Positions 36,593-47,684 of a stretch of 64,000 nucleotides of DNA are shown here, in pieces. The translations under genes were made by a program, and so were the position numbers. Positions within the stretch are counted from its first letter, which is position 1; each line of letters opens with the position of its first letter. The DNA lies in contig OY741282.1 of the NCBI GenBank assembly GCA_963514095.1, forward strand, positions 19,500,102 through 19,564,101, written 5' to 3'. The notes beneath the pieces were generated by a model. The model had not been told where the DNA came from. It saw nothing but the letters and a program-made list of their open reading frames with translations, and ran no database searches. This DNA comes from Eutrigla gurnardus (taxonomy: Eukaryota > Chordata > Actinopteri > Perciformes > Triglidae).

Positions 36593-37337
36593 ATAACCAT
36601 ATTGTCTGATCAAATCTGCGACTTTTTTTCTCAGAATATTGCCCACCTCTCTCGGCTCCATTTTGTTTTTTCTACAATGGCCCTAATACGCCATTATAGA
36701 AATGTCATTTTTAAGAAAACACGTTAAAAAATACCATCTAAAAGGTCCATCCTTTCATTATCTGTAAAACTGTTTTTACAACAAAATGAGTAGGTTTTTT
36801 TTAAACGTGTTAAAAATAGGCGATTGTCCTCCTTTCCCATTGTTAGCATGCTGCTGTTGCAGTGACCTTTCTGTTTTTTTCACACTCAATGTTACGGGCA
36901 CTGGAAGCAGGCTACTTAACAGTGATGATGTTACGTTGGTTGCTTCTCGTTGTGGGAAAAGAGCTTTAAAATACATTCTCTCTAAAAGACATATTATTCA
37001 CGTGTGAATTTAACCATCACGAACCGCGACGTCTCACATAACGGAGTTATTTAAGCAAAGCCGCTCATTCAGAAACCCGGCCGACACGCCGGCCGCTCCC
37101 CCGTCTGATGAAAAGCACAAATCTGCATTCACCAAGGTCTTCCTGAGAACCGATGTTCTCTACAAAGGGAGTGAATCAGAGGTTGGACCTGCACTTTCTC
37201 ATGAACTCCTCCCGACACACTCTCATCCTGTGGCCACTCGGAGCTGAATAGCTGATTAAGCACACATTGATTAGCAACGGGCTCATTAGCATGCCGTTTT
37301 GCATTGACCCCCCCACTGCGCCACCATTTCCAAGCAG

Positions 37338-37363
37338 CACACACACACACACACACACACACA
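37338..37363. repeat. (CA)n microsatellite
   Basis: About 13 CA units. Confidence 0.9.
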
Positions 37364-38080
37364 GACTATCTGCGTCGTTCATTGAGCCCTCCTTGCTGCC
37401 CCCGACTCAAATGGATTAACAAGCACAATATTTCTGCCAGGGACAGGAAATCACTGAACACTTGTCAGGAAGACTGCAATCGATGCAATCCACATCACTG
37501 ACCCCCCTCTCGCCGCATGACCCCCCTAACCCACACTCGCCCCCGAACCCCCCCGTGTTCCCGACCCCTCAGCTCTACCCACACAAACTCAGTCTCAGCA
37601 TCACCAATTTTATATTCCATGCCGAGCAACATAACCTGAGACACACATATATGCCAAAAACCCCTCGTTTCACTCATTCTCTGAAGTTAACCCCCCCCCC
37701 CCCCCCCTCATCTTCTCCTTCCCTGCAGAGTTGAAGGCATCATCGCCAGCTCTAGCTGAAGCACCATAGGGTGTCTCCAAGGTTAACTTAACACATTACA
37801 AGCAGCACCAACGACGTATCTAATGCATAACATTTAATGAATGTTTGCATTTTTTTTGTATTCATATTCAGATTTTTATGGCGGTGAAAAAGAAACTTGT
37901 TCCTACTGGATGATGCGAGATGAAAATATCTTCTGCTGGAACAGAATCAACATATACTAAAATATGTGTGTTCGGGTAGCCATCCAATTATGACACAGTT
38001 TTGTTAAAATAAAGGACAGAGAAAATAAATGTGTTGCTGATTTCTCCGTCGGCCATCTGTTGCTGGAAGATTCACACAGA

Positions 38081-38118
38081 GAGAGAGAGGGAGAGAGAGA
38101 GAGAGAGAGGGAGAGAGA

Positions 38119-38171
<53 letters not shown>
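38081..38171. repeat. (GA)n microsatellite
   Basis: About 45 GA units with GG and TG interruptions; a long purine strand. Confidence 0.95.
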
Positions 38172-39519
38172 GGCTGCTTTGACTATTGAGCTTAATGCAT
38201 TTCACACCTGTTTTCTGACTTTTTACAAATCTCAAGTGGATTCCGAGCATAAAGCCGCATTTTTTTTTTGGGGGAAGTCAGCTAGCAAATGTGCTTGAAA
38301 TCCAGGAGCATTTTTGCCCTTAGAGTTATCTTGTGCTATACAAATGGTACAAAAGCATACAACAGCAGCGTGATCCGAATGTTATGGTTATAAAAAGGTG
38401 GTGTTTTTCTTTTCCTTCCTTATCGGCTGAGGAGGCGACGCGATGCACTGAAGCTCTGCAAGCTTTCTGGAGTGTGACAAATAACCCAGCAGGCCTGGAG
38501 CCCACAGCTCAGTAAGCATTCCAACAATGCCATATTACTGCATTAATATTTAAGGTCTAATGTTTCCCTAACTGGCATTCAGACAGCTGGCTAAGGGCCT
38601 CGCACTAAAAGCATGTCAAAGCCCGGGCTTGGTGGAATGTCGCCGGCCCCGTTTACACCTGGAATTAACGCGCAAGCATTAACGTTTCACATTTAAAATT
38701 GGAAATGTATTTGTTTAGAGGATAACCCCTCGAGATGCATCATTTTGTTTTCAAATAAGCTTAACATACAAGAGGTGAGGGGTCAAATAGGTACCTGAAC
38801 GCCTCACAAAAGGGGTTGGAGTCATTGGATCAGTTAGGGTGACTTTAAACTGCCGTGAAATGTGTTGCTAATTTATTTTAAATGACTATTCATAAAGAAT
38901 AAGTAGTCTCTTTACTTATAATAGAAGAAGCTTAATCTTCTAACAAATTAAAGGCTGCACTGAAACGCAGAAAGCCCAGACTGCATCAATAAACGTGACC
39001 GGGAGTGTGAGTGTGTGTTTTGTTGAACCTGTAATCGTGTGACAACCTGTTCAGGGTTTTCTTCCCCTGCTGTCCAAACAGCCTAATCTGTAATAGAACA
39101 AGGAAGGCAATTAACAAATTAGTCACCACTTCCATTCACTGTTAGTGCAGATTTCTCATCTCTGAGGACGCAAACGTCAACAATCACAAGTATTCCAGGT
39201 GGCAAAAAGAAAACATCTTGCCTCCGCCCGACCTCGACGCACCAACAGCCCTTTTTTTTTTTTTTTTTGACCGTGACTCTGATGTCACCTTCCCCGTTTC
39301 CAGTCATTAGCGCTTTCGGAGGGTTGCTTCTGCATGTGTGTTCACACGTTCATCAGCAGACTGTTTGTGAAAACATTTATGATTTGATGAAAAAAAAAAA
39401 AAAAAAAAAATCAGTAACAGGAACACATCATCCTACATCACAGACCTTATGGCAACATGTTGTTTACGACGTCGCCAATGTTTTTGGATCCGGTTTCCCA
39501 GTCTGTGGATCTACCTGAT

Positions 39520-39534
39520 CCCCCCCCCCCCTCC

Positions 39535-39591
<57 letters not shown>
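39520..39591. repeat. C run followed by (CA)n
   Basis: Twelve C, a short spacer, then about 26 CA units. Confidence 0.95.
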
Positions 39592-39594
<3 letters not shown>

Positions 39595-40635
39595 ACAGCG
39601 GAGCAATTACAGGTTGCAGCCATCGACGAGTCTGCGTGGGAGCATTCTCATGTTGCGTAGGATTACACAAACGGTCGAGCTGGAGAGCGCTTCGGTGACG
39701 GATTCGGCGTGACCTGAAAACGGAAAGGGGGGGGGTCCAGTCAAAGCTGGAGGCTAATTCTGGAGATGGGGGGGGGGGGGGGGATGTTGGGGGAGGAATA
39801 GCCGGCACTGTAACTGAACCCGAAAGTGCAGATTAGCAGGGGACGTTCTCTGACGTATTTGAGTGTATTTCGCCCGGTGTGTATTTCTGTGTGTGTGTGT
39901 GTTGCGGGAACGTTTGCCATAGCTGCGATGGAAGGAACAGATGGGCGGGGGAAGTGGACTCCTGTGCCTGAGGACTACTGCGGCGCTTAGGATCAGAGTG
40001 CCGCCTACGTTCCACCCTGGGCCCCAGTTACCCACTACAGCACATGGAGCCGGTCCAGCACCAGCACCAGCCCATCACGGACCAGCCCCCCACGCCATCT
40101 GTCTCCTAGGACAGACAACCCCCCCCTTTCCTCCTCCTCCTTCCTCCTCCTCCTTCTCAGCGCTGTGTCCTCGCCAGCCCCGCTCCTCCGCCACGCCACC
40201 CCCGTCTCCCTAAAGCAAGAAAACAGGTCCAGCAGCTACACGACCGTTACGTGTTGCGTTTCTGGAGCTCGGGGAGAAGACAGAGGAGAGATTTAAACAC
40301 ATACATCAAGAAGACGGAGAAATGATTCATTTATGACAAAACCGGCTTCCGCACAATTTGTCTTTGGACGGTTTGGTCGCACAACGTCTTTGCCAGAGTT
40401 TGCGCCAGAGAATTTAAACAAGTTACATCATCTAGGACACGCCGTTTTTTGTACGCCTCAATAGTCACGGCTTATTGCTAAATCTGATTACAATAATATG
40501 GATGATTTCATTTCAGATGTTGGTTCCTTCACGTTGAGCTGGAACCTTTGATTTGTTCGGTTTTATCTTATTTTCCAACGTGAACATGACATTGAATTCA
40601 GTCATTTCTGTAGAAGGTCCTTTGGAGCAAACATT

Positions 40636-40682
40636 AAATTTATATAGCGCCTTTCAAGGAATCCAAGGACGCTTTACATAAT
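40636..40682. repeat. Short dispersed-repeat motif
   Basis: TTTATATAGCGCCTTTCAAG, then GAATCCAAGGACGCTTTACA. I recognise this wording as a very common fish dispersed motif. The full element is not delimited. Confidence 0.45.
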
Positions 40683-42180
40683 GGGAGGAGGGACAAACAA
40701 CCGATATTCATACACACAACGCACACACACAAAAAATATCTAGGGGCCAAAGGTGTTTTTTTTATACAAACGTTTTGAGTGCTTTGAAATGACAGCAGGG
40801 CAAAGTGGTTACAAATACAAATATTATTTTTTATTAATAATATATATACACACACACACACACAGTGAGTAACAGCACTCATTATTTCCCTCCCATTCAT
40901 TGACTTGCTGGTCCTTTAATTCTGCTGCTGACACTATTAAAAGTTATAGACTTTCCTTTGAGAAGATGCTGAAAACCAGACTTCAATATAGGCCGTGTGG
41001 GGGCAGGACTTGTCGCCTTATATGGTGTTAGTGTTTATTATGCTTATCTATAATTATCATTTGCATTCATCATGTTTAAGCTGCTCCTTTACACGGTTAT
41101 TTGCAGTGAGGAGAATATAAATACGTCAAGTGAATTTATGTGTATTCCTTTCCTCCGTTTTGCGGTTCGGAGCTCGGACAACTTAATGAACTCATGATGC
41201 ACAAACTACAAGAAAACGAAAAGCAGGGAGCATCCAGGGTTCTGGTGTCGCTGCATCGATAAGGCCTCGTCTTAATCAGCTGTCAGCCGTGTCAGTTGCC
41301 CCCCCCCCCCAGCCCTCTAACCGAGGGGGAGTGCCTGAATTCTCCCGATGCCCTGCCTCTCTGGTGTCTGCCCAGCTAATGAGACAATACTCCACTGAAG
41401 CCACGATGCCATGCTGGGTGGGAAGGTTGGTCGGGGTGCAGGAAGGACCGATAATGAGGGACGAACTCTTGCAGGCATGGGGGTGGAGGGGGGGGTAGCG
41501 ACGGCGGGTGGGCCGATGGTGTTTTCAGCAACCGCAGCGGGAGGTTCGGCGTTGGCCGCCGCCAGGAAGGTGGAGGAAGACGTACAGAAGCGAAACAAAT
41601 CATGTGGCGGACGACGGAGAGAAAGGAACGCGACTTGGAGCCGATTAATGAACAGCTGGTACATATGTGTGTTTATTTGAGGCAGTAAGTCGTAACGCTC
41701 GTACCAGAGGACTGACGGAGGGAAAGCTCTCATCCGCCGGCTCCTTTGTGAGGAGTGAACCCCGGCTCATTAGGTGGGAGAAAAACATTGACATAAACCC
41801 TCTCCGGGCCCTCCTCCCCTCCTCCTGTAATGACACCACTATTATGATGGTAAGGGAGTGTTAATTTAGCCCAAGACAAACAAAGCTTCTCTAACTACCC
41901 CCTCTGAGTTGTATTAATATAGCTGTGAACACTCTCCCCGAGGAGTCGCTGACTGAGCTCCCCCCCCCCCCTGCCTTTAACGAATCTCTCCCACACACTG
42001 CCTTCATGTATGCCTCCAACTTTCTCTCATTTCTTACTTTTTTAAACTTTGCTCCTCGGTTTACCGTTCATTCCTTAATTTTTATGTCTTCCCATCTTAT
42101 TAGACTTTCAGGTATGAAAGGCAGCCAGAATTTCACCTTAATAGTCCGTTTCAAAATGTTCTGCTGGGCCTGTATGTGTG

Positions 42181-42183
<3 letters not shown>

Positions 42184-42213
<30 letters not shown>
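42184..42213. repeat. (CA)n microsatellite
   Basis: About 15 CA units. Confidence 0.95.
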
Positions 42214-42216
<3 letters not shown>

Positions 42217-44008
42217 GCAGGGCTGCAGAGTTACATTAATTCCTCGGCCCTCTGGAGAGAGCCGCGTATTGATCGGGGCCTCGGCGTGGTTTGTCACAGG
42301 TGATCACGGTGATTGGGACACCGCTCAAGCCCGTTATCAAGCTCTGCCCCCGGAGGAGAGCGCCGTAAGGACTTAAACGGCGCAAACTGACTGGCACTAA
42401 TGGAGAGGACCACTCTGATCATAGGAGTCACTTGTCTCCCGTGCTGTCGGGCGGAGAGAGAGGAAATGACGGATGTGCAGAGAGACGAAAAAAAAACACG
42501 TCGATGACTGGATTTGGGCTCGTAGACAAGTGAGCAGTCAGGGAATCTGTGCCTGTCAGCGCGCGACCTTGGCTCAAGGTCGAGGTTTGTACTCGAAGCG
42601 TTTCAAGTCTCTCCTCCTGCTACTCTACCCCCCCCGTCCAGAGAGCTGCAGGTGTGACCGGCTAACAACCGTTCCTATGAAACCTCCGTCCTCCGAGCAC
42701 TTCCAGGTTAATCTAACAAGCTGCAGGTAAATCCACCAGAGACCCCAAACCAGAGTGTGTTCGCGCCATGTTGTGCAAGCCACGTTTTCAAAACTCTTCC
42801 CGGTTGGCGTGTCCAAAGATGCTCCGATATCCAAGATTTCAGAATAAGAGCTCCAACTTATAAAATGATCAAAATATGCATTATACTTGACACTACATTT
42901 ACATTTAGAGTCATGTGTTTTCCAACGTCAGCTAACGAAGCTACCGTCGAGGACACGGAGGTCATGACCTCCATATTTCTAATAGTAATTTATAGTTTTT
43001 AGGCTTCCTAACGGGGGCTAAATATTACAATTTTGCAATATCCCAAGGTGAGAGTTATAGCCTGATTCCAGTATCTTTAGACACAATCAATTTAAATTTG
43101 ACATTTCACAGACTTGGTTACATGCCCTTTATCTGTAATGAATAGACTGTAACGTACAGTTTATATAGTCAACAATTATATATAGTTAAAGGTAACTGGA
43201 AATGTTTAGAATAATTAGCTAAAAGCAGGTAAAATACGGTTAAAAACTTAATTAAAAGTAGCTGATTTATGATGAAATTGTTAAAAGTCAAAAATAAACA
43301 ATATGAATATTTTTTTTTTTACTTCAAACGAGCAGAAAAACTTTTGCGCCATTGAGGGATTTGATTAAGTTTAAGTAGCGCTTCCATACAGTTTTTCTAA
43401 TCAAAATCTGCATTAAAATAAGTTGATGGACACCAGATTTAAAGTGTTAAAAAACATCCAGTTTAATATCAATCCCAATAAAAAGGGCTGTAGGTTCACC
43501 ATTAAATCAAGTCATGTTTTTACAAATTTCAAAAAGTCAATGTACCATAGCTGGTATGGCAGGGAGGTATTAAGTGTATGTACATGCATTACTTTTGAGG
43601 GGAAGGAAAAAGTGCCTCTCCTCTGGATAATCTCCTAAAAATAACTCAAGATGCTCATCAGTTGCTAGAATAGGATGAGACTGCAGATTCTTTGCCCAGT
43701 GGTCACAATTAACGCTGAACCCTCAATATTGCCGGGCGGCCTCCAGAGATCTATTAGAATTACCATAAGCAAATTGGTCAACAACTAGACATATCCCACA
43801 TGTGGGGTGAGCGGAGAGCGACCCCACCCAGTCTCCCTGCTGACTGACACTGTTCCCGTCGACCTTTGGCACAGTCAGCTGATCGAAAACAACCTAAGCA
43901 TTGTATAGGAATGTGTGTGTGTGTGTGTGTGTGCATTACATCAAACATTCATAACCTGACCTGGCATAAGAGCGGAAACTCTTAAAACCCCCCTGAAACG
44001 CAGATATA

Positions 44009-44024
44009 CCTACTAGAGGGCAGA
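44009..44024 (+). promoter_or_regulatory. CTCF-like motif
   Basis: Reads CCTACTAGAGGGCAGA, close to the CTCF consensus CCASYAGRKGGCRS in plus orientation. Motif match only. Confidence 0.35.
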
Positions 44025-44251
44025 CGTTAATGTAAGGAGGGTGGAAAAGCGTAACAGCTTTAAAATATTAACCTCTTTATAACAGTTTGATGGCTTAATC
44101 GCCAATCAATAGCATCGTGCAGCGGCGGTGGCTGGGTGGGAACAGGATGGCGCTGATGAAAAATGCATGAGGCTCTGGGCGGAGGCGGGGGGCCAGAAAA
44201 TTAAACCCTGCCCGCCACATTTGCTGAGTTGCAGCGGCGGGGCTGGGATAA

Positions 44252-44353
44252 GTTGTGTGTGTGTGTGTGTGTGTGTGTAGGGGTGTGGTTTCCCTATGGT
44301 GTGTTTTTGAACCTGAGTGAAACAAATAAAAACACTCGGGTGATGGATAACGT

Positions 44354-44428
<75 letters not shown>
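44252..44428. repeat. Paired (GT)n and (CA)n arrays in inverted orientation
   Basis: (GT)n of about 14 units at 44,252-44,278 faces (CA)n of about 37 units at 44,355-44,428 across 76 bp. The two arrays could pair as a hairpin. Confidence 0.9.
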
Positions 44429-44430
<2 letters not shown>

Positions 44431-44839
44431 CACTGCTGAACATCTGCAAAGTTGAAAGGGAAGCCATTTAGATTTAAGTCCCGTTTCATTTCAGTCATCC
44501 ATCCAATAAAAGCAAACAAAAAGGCTGTCTTATGAAAGCGGGAGGATGATAGATGAACGAGGGGAGGGCTCTGTCACTTCACTGCAGGGCTCCTGCCGGC
44601 AAACACACGTTACTGTAGCCGTGACCCTAAAAAAAGTCTACTTTTAGCTCGTTAGGACCAGAAGGCCTCCGCTTCCCCCCTGGGTCATGAAAGATTAAAA
44701 CTGACAAAAATCATATTTATACTCAAAAGGCAGCTTAGCTCAGGTGTGATGTCTCGTATTTTATTTACCGCACCCAGAGGAACGGATGATTTCTTAATAA
44801 AACAAAGTTTTAATAAGTTGAATTTTAATGCTCTAAATC

Positions 44840-45241
44840 TGAGGTCTTCAACAGGGGGGTCCGGGACCCCTAGGGGTCAGCAGAGTTACTGCAGGGGGTC
44901 CCTGAAATTATTTGATCCCAAACTTTTTCTTCCAAAATTTTTAATATGTTCAAAAACACACCTTAACATGAATACAACCTTCATTATGTTTGTTTAATAT
45001 TATGTTGAGAAAGTGATGGAGATAGAATTCAAATATGAATCTGTAAATTATTATTATTTTAATGGCTTAACATTGTATACATCCATCATTACACAGTTCT
45101 GTTATACGTGACTATAGGCTGCACTACACATTATTATTGGCTGGTTTAATAAGGAATATTATATGATATGTAATAGGGGGTCCCTCCACCGGGTCTCTAT
45201 AAGCCTTGGGGGTCCCCGACCCCCACCCAGGATGGTTCAAA
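44840..45241. mobile_element. Degenerate hAT-like element (low confidence)
   Basis: The left side reads GAGGTCTTCAACAGGGGGGT, then CCGGGACCCCTAGGGGTC. The right side reads GGGGGTCCCCGACCCCCACC, then CAGGATGGTTCAAAC. The pattern (a GTCTTCAAC start, G-rich inverted ends, about 400 bp, no ORF) resembles abundant fish hAT-derived repeats. The terminal repeats are imperfect and no clean 8-bp duplication is seen. Confidence 0.45.
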
Positions 45242-46239
45242 CTCATTAAATCACCACCACTGCTTCTGTTATGGTATAGTCCATCCCCATGTTATGATGG
45301 TATACCTTTAATGAAAGTCATTATCTTTATTAAAACAAAATGAGCTCCATATTTTTTTTAAGTGGCTCCAGTGACTGTCTGGTCACGTCTCATCGTTTCC
45401 ACCCGACAGGAAGACTCGTGCGAGGTGTTTCACTATTAACCCGCCGTGCTCCACCGAGGTCCCGCGAGGCCGAGCGGCTCCACCCACGCGCCTCCCGGCC
45501 TCTCTGTCGGGGGGCCGAACCCCCGCCACGAGGCCGCCGCCTCACCTGTCAGAGTGGATTTAGCGACAGGTGAGCTCAGCCGGTGGCTACCTGCGGACTA
45601 CAGCGCCGTTTCACGCTCCAGTTGGCCGTCTCCTGCTGAACACGACGCTGAAGAAACATGGACCGTGACCCTCCTCCCTCCAGCTCAATGGTGGGGGGTG
45701 TGTAGGGAGGGAGGGGGGGAGGGGGGGGTAACACTTCAACTAGGGTTCCCTGGAAGTGTTTTTATAAACTGGCAGAGCCGTGGGTGACGTTGTAATCTGA
45801 CAGTGATGGAATTGTCCCGGCTGGTAATGTGACACGAGAGCATGTGAGATGTCTCACAATGAATTCACCATCAACACTTTGAGAAGGGGGGGGGTGGACT
45901 TTCCGGAGGGGAGGGGGGAGAGCCGAGCTGCTGGAAGCTTCCGTGGCCTTGCAGTCCGTCAGCCGAGCCCTTCGTTTTTCATCCCGCCCGAAGTAGACGG
46001 GGGCTCTGCCCTCGACACAGAAGAAAATAGCTCCGTCATTGATCAGAATGCATCCCGGCGAACGAGGCGGAACCAAAATAGCGTCGCGATTGATCTCGAA
46101 CGGAAGCCTGATCAATCTTTATTAGCTTCAAACAGAAACGCAGCAACACCGGCGTTATTTTTCAAGAGAGGCTTTCCAGAAAGTCTGCTCAAACAACCAC
46201 ATTTGTGCACACTCACAGCTCAGACGGAGTAACCTCTTT

Positions 46240-46241
<2 letters not shown>

Positions 46242-46300
<59 letters not shown>
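46242..46300. repeat. (CA)n microsatellite
   Basis: About 29 CA units. Confidence 0.95.
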
Positions 46301-46302
<2 letters not shown>

Positions 46303-47661
46303 CAGACGAGCAGACAGAAGCGTGCAGGGAAGTGTTTCAGTCAGCAGGAAGCGGCTGTGTTGAACAGCGGCACCTGGCTTAAAGGATAACTCTCCCCCTG
46401 ATCCCCTGTATCTGCAGGGCCAGGCCAGCTGAACACACCGCCTCAGAACCGCGGAGGGGGGGTGCCTCCACGGCAAGAAGAGTCGGCATCATTTCTCTGG
46501 AAGTGGATGGCACCAAACGAAAAAAAAAAGAAAAAAAAACATCAATACTTTCCATGGTATAAGCTGTCCTGACTGGGGACCCATCTGCATCTGATTACAA
46601 GCTGTAAATCTGGCCGGGCCTTTTTTTTTTCCCCTCCTTTTTTTACTGTCTGCACATATAGCTCAGCATGTTTATTGATCTTAGTGGACATTGTGATATC
46701 TTATACAAACACCCATAAAAAGCACCACTTTCAGCTGCTAACGTGAGAAGTATCCATGAGCAGAAGATCATATAGTCTGATATATTTGTCAAGGGAAGCA
46801 CCCCTTCCAAAAAACAAAAAACAAAAAATGTCTCCCTCATTATACATAAAAGGGGAAACAATTATCATAAAAAAGCTCAAAACAAAGCAGTCTGGGAGAA
46901 TGCACGACACCCTGAGGGGAAGGAGATGAGCTGGGGGGGGCGGAGAGGGACTGGAAGGGGGGAGGAGGGGTGCCAGGTCTAGCCCCGCTACCTATCTGAT
47001 GCATGGGAAGTAAGAAATAAGAGGTAGAGGAGGGGAGGAGGCGAGAGTTTAGGGGGTAAACAGACACGGCTTTGATCCTGACAGACAGATGTTGAAGAGA
47101 AGCTGTCGTCTCCGTGTAAAAGGCCCACCTGAGCTGGCAGGTAGCCATCTCCAGATGGCTCTTTGTTCCAAACCCGGCACTAATGAGCGGATAAGAGAGG
47201 CGGAAAAGGGAGGGGAGGGACTCTGGCGGGGAGGGGGCAAAAGATTTGGTGGGGTGGCGTGACGGGGGGGGGTTCTTCAGCTGGCACACATACAGGACTG
47301 TTAGTACTGATTACATCTCATTTACAAGCCCCGAGTGTCCCGACTGGACAGCGGGAACCGAACACCTGTGACTCGCGGAGGAGAGATCGCATCGATAGCC
47401 AATTGCTCGGCTTGTGCACCGGGCTGGCGTTTGCATATTCATTACACGATCCCCCCCCCCACGCATCAATAGATCAATGGCGATGCATGCTCCAGTATGC
47501 ATACAGATCCACGGCGGCGTGCGATACATCAATCACACGCCACGGCGGAATAATCCGATGCCGCAGTCGTCCCCTGAGTCAGTGAATACTGTGGATGTGA
47601 GGCAAGGCGATGACATCGCAGGTGTTACCTATACATCCACTTTGATGTGCATACGGGCATT

Positions 47662-47684
47662 AGTGTGTGTGTGTGTGTGTGTGT
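47662..47684. repeat. (GT)n microsatellite
   Basis: About 11 GT units. Confidence 0.9.

Larger units (their letters stand above)
35691..36692. mobile_element. Outer inverted-repeat element interrupted by a younger insertion
   Basis: The left arm starts GGCGTATTCGGGCCACTGTA and continues to TGGAGCCGAGAGAGGTGGGA and AATATTC. The right arm, reverse-complemented, starts GGCGTATTAGGGCCATTGTA and continues to TGGAGCCGAGAGAGGTGGGC and AATATTC. Without the inner insertion the element is about 265 bp. It has no coding capacity and I cannot assign its superfamily. A relative occurs at 32,158-32,345. Confidence 0.8.
36693..40635. other. Intergenic stretch with simple repeats, no gene seen
   Basis: Holds (CA)n at 37,338-37,363, a 17-base C run at 37,691, (GA)n at 38,081-38,171, (CA)n at 39,539-39,591, G/C runs at 39,520 and 39,768, and a CT/CCT-rich tract near 40,100-40,200. 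ORFs here come from these tracts. Confidence 0.65.
40683..44839. other. Intergenic stretch with microsatellites and a GC-rich patch, no gene seen
   Basis: C runs at 41,299 and 41,960, (CA)n at 42,184-42,213, (GT)n at 43,913-43,933 and 44,252-44,278, and (CA)n at 44,355-44,428. AT-rich between 42,980 and 43,660. No coding exon recognised. Confidence 0.6.

Noticed and set aside
45340..45787. GC-rich ORFs with a CACCTGTCAG...GACAG|GTGAGC splice-like arrangement
   Set aside because: The peptides are arginine/proline-rich readings of a GC patch, unlike any family I know, and no second exon could be joined.
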